Below are positions 25,865 through 34,375 of a stretch of DNA of 64,000 nt, in pieces. This DNA is from Anaerolineaceae bacterium (GTDB lineage Bacteria; Chloroflexota; Anaerolineae; Aggregatilineales; Phototrophicaceae), in the NCBI GenBank assembly GCA_020634135.1, contig JACKCG010000007.1:62001-126000 (forward strand). Reading direction: 5' to 3'. The first letter of the stretch is position 1, and every line of letters begins with the position of its first letter. The notes below the pieces were generated by a model. It did not search any database and was not told the origin of the DNA. It saw nothing but the letters and a program-made list of their open reading frames with translations. The position numbers and the translations under genes are program-made.

Positions 25865-26704
25865 TTACACCTCTTCCGCCCGCAGTGCCGCCAGAATGTC
25901 CTCTTTCATGGAAAAACTGTGGTCTTCATCCGGGAATTGCCTACCCTCGACCTCCGCGACATAGCTGCTGATGGCATCACGGATCAACGGTGCGAGCTGG
26001 ATATACTGCTTAGCGTGGCGCGGCACGAATTCCTCAAACAACCCCAGGAGGTCATGAAACACCTGCACCTGCCCATCGCAATCCGCCCCTGCCCCGATAC
26101 CAATTGTCGGGATCACCAACTTTTCGGTAACGATTTTTGCCAACGGCGCGGGAATCGCCTCCAGAACAATCGCAAAGGCTCCGGCATCCTGCACGGCCTT
26201 CGCATCACGCAAGACCTGGCGTGCCGATTCCACATCCTTACCCTGCAAACGCATTCCGCCTAGTTTGTTTACACTCTGGGGAGTCAGCCCGACATGACCC
26301 ATCACCGGGATGCCAGACTGGACAATACGGGCAATAGTTGGCGCGAGATACTCACCACCTTCCATCTTGACGGCATTCACCCGCCCCTCCTGCATCAACC
26401 GGGCAGCATTATGAATCGCCTGCTCTGGGCTGACATTGTAGGACATGAATGGCATATCGCCTACCACAAAGGGACGAGTCGTCACCCGCATCACAATCTG
26501 GCAGTGATAGATAATGTGCTCCAGTGTCACCGGGATCGGGTCAGGATGCCCCTGCACCACCATCCCCAACGAGTCCCCTACCAGGATCATTGGCACACCG
26601 GCAAGATCACTCAGTCGGGCGCTGGTCGCGTCATAGGCCGTCAGCATGGGAATTGGAATACTATCCGCCACCATTTTCTGAATATCCCGAATCGTCAAAC
26701 GCAT
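25865..26704 (-). CDS. panB: 3-methyl-2-oxobutanoate hydroxymethyltransferase
   Basis: Makes ketopantoate from alpha-ketoisovalerate and 5,10-methylenetetrahydrofolate. Conserved elements are MLTAYDATSARLSDLAGV, LVGDSLGMVVQGH, GDMPFMSY, VKMEGGEY, GHVGLTPQSVNKLGG and PTIGIGAGADCDGQVQVFHD. 279 residues, normal length. It lies between the DUF2520 gene (13 bases) and panC. No classical panE lies nearby, which makes the DUF2520 protein a candidate for the next reduction. Confidence 0.96.
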   Translation of the reverse strand: MRLTIRDIQKMVADSIPIPMLTAYDATSARLSDLAGVPMILVGDSLGMVVQGHPDPIPVTLEHIIYHCQIVMRVTTRPFVVGDMPFMSYNVSPEQAIHNAARLMQEGRVNAVKMEGGEYLAPTIARIVQSGIPVMGHVGLTPQSVNKLGGMRLQGKDVESARQVLRDAKAVQDAGAFAIVLEAIPAPLAKIVTEKLVIPTIGIGAGADCDGQVQVFHDLLGLFEEFVPRHAKQYIQLAPLIRDAISSYVAEVEGRQFPDEDHSFSMKEDILAALRAEEV

Positions 26705-26716
26705 ACCTATCCCTCT

Positions 26717-27589
26717 TTATCTCAGGTCCAATACCTGTTCAATGGCTTCCAATTCAACGCCTCGCGCCGCCAACATGGGCAGCGTTAACCGCGCCAACTG
26801 CAAATACAACGCTGCAATATCTGAATCCAGTTCCCGGAGCGCAGCCAGATGTAGCCGGACTGTCCCCGCATCGCCCCGTACCAGCGGGCCGGTCAGCGCC
26901 GCTGGTATCCCCTGCTGCCGCAAATTCTGGGCAGTAGCACGCACCAATGGATTCAACGCCCGATCAGCCGTTACAACATCTGCGCCCAGGCCTGTCAAAA
27001 TCTGTTCGGCCAGGCTGTAGAGTGTTACGGCATAGTTGCTGGCAATCACTAAGGCTGCATGATAAACCGCTTTCTTGCCTGGCGGTATAACCAATACCTG
27101 CCCATCCAACCGATGCACCAGTTCCACCAGCCAGGTTCGCAGTGGAGCCATCTCGGCTTCCACCGCAAATGTGGAGCCGGGGAGATTCGTGACAGCCGTT
27201 TCTATATCCGCAAACGGAAACGCTGGATGCAAACTGCCAACCATCGCGCCACGAGCCGCCAGCGCCGCCAGACTGCCAGCATCATGCACGCCTGAAGTAT
27301 GCACGACACCTTTTCCCTGTAAATCCTTCAGATTCAAGCGATTGGCAACCGTTTCGATAGCATCATCCGGCACGGCCAATACAGTTAAATCGGCCACCTC
27401 TAAGACATGATCGGGCGTATCACAGCAGACCATCGCGCCAACCTGCTCTGCCAGCGCCATTGCCCGAACCTCGGAACGACTGTAGATTCCGCGCACCTCA
27501 CACCCGGCCTGGTGCCAGAGCCGCGCCAATACTGAGCCGACTTTACCGGCACCGATGATGCCAAGCGAAGGCAATCCAGAAGCATTCAT
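26717..27589 (-). CDS. Rossmann-fold DUF2520 protein, candidate ketopantoate reductase
   Basis: A protein of 290 residues with an N-terminal NAD(P)-binding motif GIIGAGKVGSVLARLW and a following AVPDDAIETVANRL segment like those in ProC/6-phosphogluconate dehydrogenase-type reductases. The C-terminal DUF2520 domain contains KKAVYHAALVIASNYAVTLYSLA and the end helices. The fold (Rossmann plus all-helical dimer domain) resembles ketopantoate and other 2-oxoacid reductases. It directly precedes panB and panC in one operon. I infer a ketopantoate reductase role from that position; the annotation as DUF2520 is the safe call. Confidence 0.8.
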   Translation of the reverse strand: MNASGLPSLGIIGAGKVGSVLARLWHQAGCEVRGIYSRSEVRAMALAEQVGAMVCCDTPDHVLEVADLTVLAVPDDAIETVANRLNLKDLQGKGVVHTSGVHDAGSLAALAARGAMVGSLHPAFPFADIETAVTNLPGSTFAVEAEMAPLRTWLVELVHRLDGQVLVIPPGKKAVYHAALVIASNYAVTLYSLAEQILTGLGADVVTADRALNPLVRATAQNLRQQGIPAALTGPLVRGDAGTVRLHLAALRELDSDIAALYLQLARLTLPMLAARGVELEAIEQVLDLR

Positions 27590-27590
27590 G

Positions 27591-28385
27591 TTATTGTCCC
27601 AATGGTGTCGGCGTTGGAATTGGCTCGCTGATCGTGATATTCACCGTGCAGGAAGCTGCCTGAGTCAACGTAATATCAAAAACAACTAAGCGAAACTGGT
27701 ATTCCCCAGGCTGGTAAAACGCCGGAACAAACTGTCCCAACACACCGGTTTCCCGCACCGGTTGGTCATAATCGCGCGGGAGCGGCGCGAAGTTGCTGTT
27801 TTCCGCCTTCAGTTCCAGTCTGTAAAATGAGAAGTCATCCGCAAAGGCCGTACCGACGATATTGATCGGTTCGTGTACCAGCATCCCGTTCTGGGGCACT
27901 TGCAGCGTCGCATTGGGCATATCGCAGCCCACGACCGGCGGCGGATTCGGCAGAATCGTCCCGACAGGTGTGGGCGTTAAAGTAGGCGTGATCTGGATTC
28001 TGACAATATCTTCCTCACCCAGATTAATACCACTGGGGTCAATCGGAGAACTCCCTTGCACAAAAGGTGCGGGAGTCGGGGTATCAAAACTACCATCTGC
28101 CACGATGCGCTCAATCGTCTGGGTTGTATCCAGAGAAGCGCGAACAGTAGGCGCAACAACTCGCTGGATGCCCAAAACGGCCAACCCCAGTTCCACCAGG
28201 AGAACAATCGTGGTCAGCGCATTGGCCCGGCTATACCGATAAATATCCCGCTCCAACTCAAAATGTGTCGCCCGCAGGGCGCGGCTGCTGCGCCGCCAGC
28301 TCAACCACGACACAAAGACACCAACCCCGACGAGGATATATAAACCGGGAGCGATCTGCTCAACAATGAAAACTAACGCCGTCAT
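27591..28385 (-). CDS. Membrane-anchored hypothetical protein with extracellular Ig-like domain
   Basis: I do not recognise a named family. The 264 residues show two N-terminal membrane spans (about 5-26 and 55-78: TTIVLLVELGLAVLGIQRVV). A Pro/Thr-rich outer linker follows, then a beta-rich C-terminal domain (about 155-255) with an Ig-like pattern: QVPQNGMLVHEPINIVGTA, FYRLELKAENSNF and GEYQFRLVVFDI. Its ATG overlaps the pnp stop by four bases (ATGA) and the DUF2520 gene follows by one base, so it is translated from the pnp-pan operon. Its role there is unclear. Confidence 0.7.
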   Translation of the reverse strand: MTALVFIVEQIAPGLYILVGVGVFVSWLSWRRSSRALRATHFELERDIYRYSRANALTTIVLLVELGLAVLGIQRVVAPTVRASLDTTQTIERIVADGSFDTPTPAPFVQGSSPIDPSGINLGEEDIVRIQITPTLTPTPVGTILPNPPPVVGCDMPNATLQVPQNGMLVHEPINIVGTAFADDFSFYRLELKAENSNFAPLPRDYDQPVRETGVLGQFVPAFYQPGEYQFRLVVFDITLTQAASCTVNITISEPIPTPTPLGQ

Positions 28386-29224
28386 GCTAGTGTCCGCACC
28401 ACGCCTCGCAAAATAGTCGTCAACTTGGGAACAATTACTTTTCCAGCATCCAACACTTCCTCATGGTTGGTATCCGTTTCGTGATCGGGGTCGTCTATCG
28501 CCTCATTGGTAATACCTGAAAAGGCCAGCACCCGCATACCTGCATGACGCGCCACCAATACTTCATGAGCGGTAGACATCCCTACGGCGTCTGCTCCCCA
28601 GATACGCAGCATCCGAATCTCCGCCGGCGTTTCATAGCTGGGGCCGGACAGACACACGTAAACACCCTCATGAAGTTTGATTCCGGCCTCATCCGCGACC
28701 TGGTGGGCTAACCGCCGGAGGTCACGATCATAGGTATGAGTCATGCCAGGGAAACGCGGGCCGATGGACTCATCATTCGGCCCCATGAGCGGATTATTCC
28801 CGGTCATACCCACCAGGTTAATGTGATCGTTCAGCAACATAACATCACCGGTTCTGTACCCGGTATTCAGCCCGCCTGCCGCATTGGTCAGGATCAAGGT
28901 ACGAACCCCAAGCAGTTGCATCACCCGAATTGGGAATGTCACCTGCTGCATTGTATAACCTTCGTAGTAATGAGCGCGGCCACGTTGTGCTACCACCCAA
29001 CATCCTTCCAACCGCCCGATAACCAGCTCGCCGCTATGGCCGACTACAGTTGACTGCGGCCAACCGGGGATTTCGGTGTACGGAATCGTCACAGCATCGG
29101 CGAGAGCATCGGCCAATCCCCCCAACCCTGACCCTAATACCAGGCCAACCCCTGTTTGCTGTGCGGTGTAGCTGCGGATAACCGCAACTGCGTGTTCATA
29201 GTCTGCTTTGTCATACATCGTCAT
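28382..29224 (-). CDS. Purine nucleoside phosphorylase (trimeric, low-MW type)
   Basis: Phosphorolysis of inosine/guanosine to base plus ribose-1-phosphate. Visible motifs are LVLGSGLGGLADAL (phosphate site), VVGHSGELVIG, QRGRAHYYEGY, LILTNAAGGLN, VCLSGPSYETPAE and DAVGMSTAHEVLVARH, followed by ITNEA. About 280 residues from ATG 29224; TTG 29236 and ATG 29218 are alternatives. It is the first gene of the operon with the pan genes. Free bases from this enzyme are substrates for the deaminases and hydroxylase encoded at 32-63 kb, although the genes are on a different transcript. Confidence 0.92.
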   Translation of the reverse strand: MTMYDKADYEHAVAVIRSYTAQQTGVGLVLGSGLGGLADALADAVTIPYTEIPGWPQSTVVGHSGELVIGRLEGCWVVAQRGRAHYYEGYTMQQVTFPIRVMQLLGVRTLILTNAAGGLNTGYRTGDVMLLNDHINLVGMTGNNPLMGPNDESIGPRFPGMTHTYDRDLRRLAHQVADEAGIKLHEGVYVCLSGPSYETPAEIRMLRIWGADAVGMSTAHEVLVARHAGMRVLAFSGITNEAIDDPDHETDTNHEEVLDAGKVIVPKLTTILRGVVRTLA

Positions 29225-29260
29225 ATCTTTCGTCAATGTAGAAGAAACACAATTATCCTC

Positions 29261-29266
29261 ATTATA
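29261..29266 (-). promoter_or_regulatory. -10 candidate for the pnp-pan operon
   Basis: On the minus strand a perfect TATAAT lies about 40 bases upstream of the pnp start. No strong -35 is seen at the expected distance. On the other strand a TTGACA at 29336-29341 may serve the gene at 29419, again without a clear partner. Confidence 0.35.
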
Positions 29267-29418
29267 ACCGATGCCAGCCGAAGAGGGTTAGTTGCGCTAG
29301 TCAACCCGCCGCAAAATGGGTAAACTGAGCGTGTTTTGACAATAGCCAGGTTCTTTAGCAATTTTAACAGCCATTGCGCCTACAATGAATACAAGGCAGG
29401 TTTTGGGCAGGAGCACCG

Positions 29419-29664
29419 ATGGTGGAAACACTGAATGCCGAGCAAATTATGAATCATTACGTAGAGGCTTATCAAAAACTCTATAATCGCAAACCCAAAG
29501 ACCTGCGTCCCATAGAAAATGGGTGGGTGATTGTCAACGGTGCGCGGATGCGAATCTCCGAGCTGCCATTCCTGACGGCGCAGCTTCAGCTTGAATATAA
29601 GCAGGGCATAGAAGAACGGCGCAGTGTCGTCAACCGATTATTAGGCTGGTTCAAGAAGCACTGA
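29419..29664 (+). CDS. Small hypothetical protein
   Basis: An 81-residue protein of unknown function with a good ribosome-binding site (AGGAG, eight bases before the ATG). The sequence is charged, with an N-terminal helix (AEQIMNHYVEAYQKLYNRKP), a short beta hairpin (GWVIVNGARMRISELPFL) and a C-terminal helix ending in RLLGWFKKH. It has no membrane segment. It is followed by the next small gene after seven bases, so the two are likely co-expressed. Confidence 0.7.
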   Translation: MVETLNAEQIMNHYVEAYQKLYNRKPKDLRPIENGWVIVNGARMRISELPFLTAQLQLEYKQGIEERRSVVNRLLGWFKKH

Positions 29665-29671
29665 AATCGCT

Positions 29672-30037
29672 ATGACGAATACGCAACAGGCGATTATTCA
29701 GCAAGCGTTACACGACAATCAAGGGCGTTTTGTTGCTGCTGCCCTGGCTGAAGTGCCGAGTGGGGTGATTCTGTTTCTCCATGCGGATGACACATTACCC
29801 GAAGATTTCGCTGATGCCCTGGCGGAACTGGCAAAACGTGCCGCAACCTTCACCGAAAATCACGACCAATTTGACCATGTTGATGAAGTATTGTTTTACG
29901 ACATTGAAGGCCGTCAGGTGATCCTCCATCTCATTAAGGGCGAGCCGGCAAACCAGATACTCGTCCTGGTCGCCGCGCCCCAAAAACCCTATAAGCAAGC
30001 CAGCAAGCGCCTCGCCAAAGCCCTGCAACAGACTTAA
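29672..30037 (+). CDS. Small cytoplasmic protein, possible roadblock/LC7-like fold
   Basis: A protein of 121 residues. The order helix, beta hairpin (VPSGVILFLHADD), helix (ADALAELAKRAATF), strands (VDEVLFYDIEGRQVILHLIKG and NQILVLVAAP) and C-terminal helix (YKQASKRLAKALQ) resembles the profilin-like roadblock/LC7 fold found in small bacterial regulatory proteins. That is my reading of the pattern, not a firm family match. It forms a two-gene unit with the upstream 81-residue protein. Confidence 0.5.
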   Translation: MTNTQQAIIQQALHDNQGRFVAAALAEVPSGVILFLHADDTLPEDFADALAELAKRAATFTENHDQFDHVDEVLFYDIEGRQVILHLIKGEPANQILVLVAAPQKPYKQASKRLAKALQQT

Positions 30038-30142
30038 GCCCGGTTTCGTTTCGCTTTCAACAACCCGGCTATCTCCAATTCCTGCAACCGTCTACCGCAG
30101 AAAAAACCGCCCGGCCTGTTCGCTCGAAATCCGATCCCCGAT

Positions 30143-30148
30143 TATAAT
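30143..30148 (+). promoter_or_regulatory. -10 candidate for the K+ channel gene
   Basis: A perfect TATAAT sits 37 bases upstream of the channel ATG at 30185. The -35 region is weak (TTCGCT at 18 bases). Confidence 0.4.
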
Positions 30149-30184
30149 CAGAGTTTGTAACCTGTGACATTATTGAGGAAAAAT

Positions 30185-32197
30185 ATGGATTCATTTCGAG
30201 AAACCTACCGGCAGATGATTATTGCGCTGATTGTGTTTCTCATCGTGCTGGCAATTGGGATACTGGGCCTCATGTGGCTGGAAGGTATCTCGTTTCTGGA
30301 TGCAATCTGGATCACAGTGACCACCCTCACGACAGTGGGGTACGGTGACAAAGTTGCCATAACCCCCGGCGGGCGCGTGTTCACCCTGGTATTGCTCGCA
30401 GCCGGGCTAAGTGTGACGGCCTACGGCATCCAGGCCAGTGCCACGTTCATCCTCAGCCCAGCCATGCGTGACCTGCGCCAGCGACGGCGCACACAGCGGG
30501 CGGTTGAGCAATTGAGCCATCACTATATCATCTGCGGTGCAGGCGAACTGGTGGATAAAACTGTGAGCTTTATCACAAGGGCTGCCAGGGATCGCCAGGC
30601 TTACCATCGCGAACAATTTTATCTACCGCTGGACCACTTTCTGGATCGCCTCTTTGGAGATGATGCACACGGCCATTTTCCACGTACTCGCCAGATCATT
30701 CGCCGCGTTTTCCTCTTTTTCGTGCGCCGGTTGTATCGGGCTGAAACCCTGTTGGATGCGGTGGTCATTGTTACCCCCAGCGCCACATTCGCCGAACATC
30801 TACGCAGCAACCGTCTGCTTGTGATCGAAGGGGATCCCAACCGGGAAGAAACGCTGCAACGCGCCGGGTTAGAGCGTGCCCAGGCCATGATGGTCATGCT
30901 GGGTAAAGATACCGAAACACTGCTGACCGTACTCACTGCTCGCAGCGCTAACCCGAACCTGTATATCACTGCCGTCACCCTGGAAGAAGCCCTCGCGCCA
31001 CAAATGATCCGCGTAGGCGCTAACAGTGCTATCACGCCGTTTGACGTTGCCAGTCAGTTCCTGAACAACGCCACGCTGCGCCCCGCAGTCAATGATTTTT
31101 TTGACAGCATTCTTTTTAGTCCGGCAGCGGACACCCAGACCACCCAGCTAACCCTGCTGTCAGGTTCAAATTGGATCGGACAGCGTATCGGTAAACTACA
31201 ACTCCGCGAAAAGTTTAAGGCTGCCGTGATCGGACTCGGTTCTGATGACGGCAGTTTTATGTACACGCCTGATGAAAACTATATTCTCAAAGAGAATGAT
31301 ATTCTGATAGTCGTCGCTCCTGGTCGCTCCACCACCGCCCTACAGCGAGACTGTGACCAAGGCACACACGGCCAATCCCAATTTGCGAACTGGCAGCGCC
31401 TGCCTATCCCAGCGCCACCACCCCGCCAATCAGAACAGACATACACGCGGGAAGAGGCCGAGATTGCAGTACAGGCCATGTCGCAGCGCTATATCATCTG
31501 TGGCACAGGTCATGTGGTACGCAGCGCCATCAATAAACTTGACCCAAAGCGCCCATTTGTCATCATCAGCAGCGACACGGACTATGCTGACGAACTCCTG
31601 GCAAGAGGCTTCCGGGTGATTTATGGCAACCCCACAGAGGAAAACACACTACGCCGCGCCGGGATTGATCGGGCACTGGCAATTATGATTTCACTGGAAG
31701 ACGAAGCGGACAGCGTATTGACGGTTCTCAACTGCCGGGCGCTCAGCAAAAGCCTGCTGATTACAACCACTGCTCATATAGACGACGCCATTCACAAATT
31801 GCAACGTGCCGGGGCTGATCGCGTCGTGAGTCCGTTCCAGGTCGCCGGGCAGTTCGTCCTGCTGGCGACTACCCGCCCGGCTGTCAACGATTTCCTCCAA
31901 TATGTGCTGTTTAACTATCACGTAGGAATCGAAACCACCGAACTCTATATGCAGGATGATTCCCCCTGGATTGGTAAAACCATCGAGGATTTACGGTTGA
32001 CTAATCTGTTTCGGGCCGGGGTGATCGGCGTGCGTCGGGCGGATGGGCATTTTATCTATGCCCCACCCAGAACCCATAAGATCGGGGAGCATGAAGTATT
32101 AATCGTCGTCACGCCGATGGAACATTCCGATGAACTGCGGATCACCGCCAGTGGCAGCGCCACTAAACGGCCTACCACGCTGCGTCGGCCCAGGTAA
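30185..32197 (+). CDS. Potassium channel with two RCK (TrkA-N/TrkA-C) modules
   Basis: A 670-residue two-transmembrane channel. Helix 1 is at about 10-31, the pore helix and selectivity filter TVGYGD at 50-55, and helix 2 at about 65-90. Two cytoplasmic RCK units follow. The second has a standard start (RYIICGTGHVVRSAI and GNPTEENTLRRAGIDRA) and TrkA-C (TTELYMQDDSPWIGKTIEDL). The first (HYIICGAGELVDKTV) is split by about 55 residues rich in Arg, Phe and His before VIVTPSATFAEHL and VIEGDPNREETLQRAG. The start is ATG 30185 with GAGGA upstream. It converges with the Mo-cofactor gene, only two bases apart. Confidence 0.9.
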   Translation: MDSFRETYRQMIIALIVFLIVLAIGILGLMWLEGISFLDAIWITVTTLTTVGYGDKVAITPGGRVFTLVLLAAGLSVTAYGIQASATFILSPAMRDLRQRRRTQRAVEQLSHHYIICGAGELVDKTVSFITRAARDRQAYHREQFYLPLDHFLDRLFGDDAHGHFPRTRQIIRRVFLFFVRRLYRAETLLDAVVIVTPSATFAEHLRSNRLLVIEGDPNREETLQRAGLERAQAMMVMLGKDTETLLTVLTARSANPNLYITAVTLEEALAPQMIRVGANSAITPFDVASQFLNNATLRPAVNDFFDSILFSPAADTQTTQLTLLSGSNWIGQRIGKLQLREKFKAAVIGLGSDDGSFMYTPDENYILKENDILIVVAPGRSTTALQRDCDQGTHGQSQFANWQRLPIPAPPPRQSEQTYTREEAEIAVQAMSQRYIICGTGHVVRSAINKLDPKRPFVIISSDTDYADELLARGFRVIYGNPTEENTLRRAGIDRALAIMISLEDEADSVLTVLNCRALSKSLLITTTAHIDDAIHKLQRAGADRVVSPFQVAGQFVLLATTRPAVNDFLQYVLFNYHVGIETTELYMQDDSPWIGKTIEDLRLTNLFRAGVIGVRRADGHFIYAPPRTHKIGEHEVLIVVTPMEHSDELRITASGSATKRPTTLRRPR

Positions 32198-32199
32198 CG

Positions 32200-33546
32200 T
32201 CATAGCCCGGCACGCCGGCGTTCGCGGCGATAATCTTCAGGGGTATCCACATCCACAAGAATACTGTCGTTATCCACATTCACATAGGCGATACGATCCT
32301 GGTGAGCATTAATGACATCACGCGGAGCACCATCAGCAGGCAGCGCCAGGATTTCCGGCCAATAACGACGGTCAATGAGGATCGGATGCCCGCGCCGCAT
32401 CTGATAGCTGGGCGCTACGATATCCCCCGCACCCTCAGCGTATGCCAGTAATATCTGGTTGATAATACGCGGCTGAATACGCGGTTGGTCGCCCAACACA
32501 ACCAACGCTGCGGATACATGCGGGGGCATCGCCTGCAGGCCAACTTTCAAAGATGAGAGCATCTCGCCCTGAGCGTAGTCGCTATTATAGGCAATATTCG
32601 CACCCATCGGTGTCACACGGCTCGTGATTTCCCCGGCGTAATAACCAGTAACCACTGTCACATTTGTCAACCGTGCCAGATAGATTTGGTGAATAATATG
32701 CTCAATAATCGTCCGACGGCCTTCCCAGGGCAGCAGCATTTTGGGCCGTCCCATCCGCTGCGACATCCCGGCAGCCAGTGTCACGACCCCGATGTGGCGC
32801 TGGACTTCACACACCGGGTCTGCCGCCCGTGCCGAACCCAGCACAACGCTATGTACACGTGGCACACGCAGTATCAGATGCGCGGTCAAACGGGCACGAA
32901 GCCGCATAAACCCATTAGGCGGTGTCTGGTTGAGAAAGGCGATAACCCGCGCCTGTGCAGGGATACTTCGCAAGCCGAACTGATCGTCACGCAGCACCTG
33001 GGCTATCCAGGGGAACTTAACCCGGTTGCCAATCCCAAAACCATAGCGATCATGAACAGCCTGCGCATTATACACATGATCCTCATCCAACGGCTGCCCT
33101 AAGACCGAAAGCCCTGCTATCGGAACGACAAGCGAAACCTCATCAGGGATGACCGGCTCGTGACTCTTGGGCGCTTTGAGGGGTAATCCCCGCGCCCCAT
33201 CGGCCTCAATCAACAGCACATCCGAGTCGACGGTATCCAATAAATAGGATATGGCATCAGAACTAACGCCATAGACTTTATCACCCTGAATCCGGCCATA
33301 GAGAAACACAAAGCGAAAATCGCTCAAGGCTGTTGAGATTTCGCTCCGGTCACAGTCTACCGGAAGCGCGGCAGGCATCAGCTCGAGTTGGTCAAGGCCG
33401 ATGCGGGTCGTGGTCGTCGCCAGCACTCGCCAACCGGAGTCGGCCAGTTCGTGCGCCAACGCGATCATAGTAGACGTCTTGCCACCAGCACCCACAAAAG
33501 CGATGACATCCCCGCGCACAATATCAAAGGCTTGTTGAAGTTTCAT
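32200..33546 (-). CDS. Fusion of YqeC (selenium-hydroxylase accessory) and MocA-type Mo-cofactor cytidylyltransferase
   Basis: A 448-residue two-domain protein. Residues 1 to about 245 match YqeC: nucleotide-binding GAGGKTS at 19-25, LATTTTRIG, and LIEADGARGLPLKAP. Residues about 250-448 are a nucleotidyltransferase of the MocA/MobA type with LAAGMSQRMGRPKMLLP at 257-273, VVLGDQP and RRGHPILI. MocA transfers CMP to molybdopterin for xanthine-dehydrogenase-like enzymes; YqeC is linked to selenium-dependent molybdenum hydroxylases by gene context. Fusion of both supports a single maturation role. The start overlaps the end of yqeB by 23 bases. It is the last gene of the minus-strand island. Confidence 0.9.
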   Translation of the reverse strand: MKLQQAFDIVRGDVIAFVGAGGKTSTMIALAHELADSGWRVLATTTTRIGLDQLELMPAALPVDCDRSEISTALSDFRFVFLYGRIQGDKVYGVSSDAISYLLDTVDSDVLLIEADGARGLPLKAPKSHEPVIPDEVSLVVPIAGLSVLGQPLDEDHVYNAQAVHDRYGFGIGNRVKFPWIAQVLRDDQFGLRSIPAQARVIAFLNQTPPNGFMRLRARLTAHLILRVPRVHSVVLGSARAADPVCEVQRHIGVVTLAAGMSQRMGRPKMLLPWEGRRTIIEHIIHQIYLARLTNVTVVTGYYAGEITSRVTPMGANIAYNSDYAQGEMLSSLKVGLQAMPPHVSAALVVLGDQPRIQPRIINQILLAYAEGAGDIVAPSYQMRRGHPILIDRRYWPEILALPADGAPRDVINAHQDRIAYVNVDNDSILVDVDTPEDYRRERRRAGL

Positions 33547-34375
33547 CCGTCTCCACCAGATACGAACGTACCTGAGGGGCGGCCAGGACTGCCTCTAGCA
33601 CGCCTCCCCCTACTGCGAGTGATTTTTCAGAAATGGAGTAGCAGATTTTGACATCCCCGCGAGGGTCCAAATCTCCAATTTTCATACCGGCTCTGACCAC
33701 GACCTGCTCGTGAATCAAGCCGCGCAGCACGCCAGAAAACGGCGCGATAACTGGCTCGCCATTCAGGTTGGCGATCACTGCTCCAGCTTCAAGCTGCGCC
33801 CCAATGCGAACGGCAGGACGCACATGCCCGGCGGACGACGCCCGCAGCACCCTGGAATGAGTCTGGCCCTTAACCTGTCCAGGCTCCCCTGTATCCGGCG
33901 CGGCACTACCCTGATATATGACCCGGCCCAGGTCATGCCCCCGATTGGTTTCGATAACGACATGGCAGTCCGCACCAACAGTGAAACCCGGCCCAAGCCC
34001 AATCACCAGCGGCGCATCGGTTATCCGTGTGTCGAGATTCACTTTTGCCAGCCGACCATCCACAATGACCACAGGCCGCAGTTCCGGCCATAAGCATAAT
34101 CCTGGGTCTACGACCACCGGGATTTCGCCCGCCGCCAGAGTCGAAGCCACATCATGGCGGTTGTCTACCAGACGTGCTGTCAACCCATCCACCGTGACGA
34201 CCCTGTTGTAAACGGCATCGCCATAACTCACTGTCCGACGCACCAGCAGCGGCGACTCAAGTTCTGTCACCATTACCGGAAATCCGGCACGCCGCAACCG
34301 GTAGATCACGCCGCTCGCCAGATCACCCCCACCACGTACCACAACCAGAGCGCGGCTAAATAACACCGAGGCCAT
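33524..34375 (-). CDS. yqeB: YqeB / EF2563-family selenium-dependent molybdenum hydroxylase accessory protein
   Basis: About 283 residues, beginning MASVLFSRALVVVRGGGDLASGV with the RGGGDLASG motif that marks the family. Other segments are AVYNRVVTVDGL, VDPGLCLWPELRP and VIGLGPGFTVGADCHVVIETNRGHDLG. A biotinyl-like beta-hammerhead part follows (RIGAQLEAGAVIANLNGEPV). The family is confined to genomes with selenium-dependent molybdenum hydroxylases, and its biochemical step is not established. ATG 34375 overlaps the end of the molybdopterin subunit gene by 20 bases. No good Shine-Dalgarno is seen, so coupling is likely. Confidence 0.9.
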   Translation of the reverse strand: MASVLFSRALVVVRGGGDLASGVIYRLRRAGFPVMVTELESPLLVRRTVSYGDAVYNRVVTVDGLTARLVDNRHDVASTLAAGEIPVVVDPGLCLWPELRPVVIVDGRLAKVNLDTRITDAPLVIGLGPGFTVGADCHVVIETNRGHDLGRVIYQGSAAPDTGEPGQVKGQTHSRVLRASSAGHVRPAVRIGAQLEAGAVIANLNGEPVIAPFSGVLRGLIHEQVVVRAGMKIGDLDPRGDVKICYSISEKSLAVGGGVLEAVLAAPQVRSYLVETDETSTSL

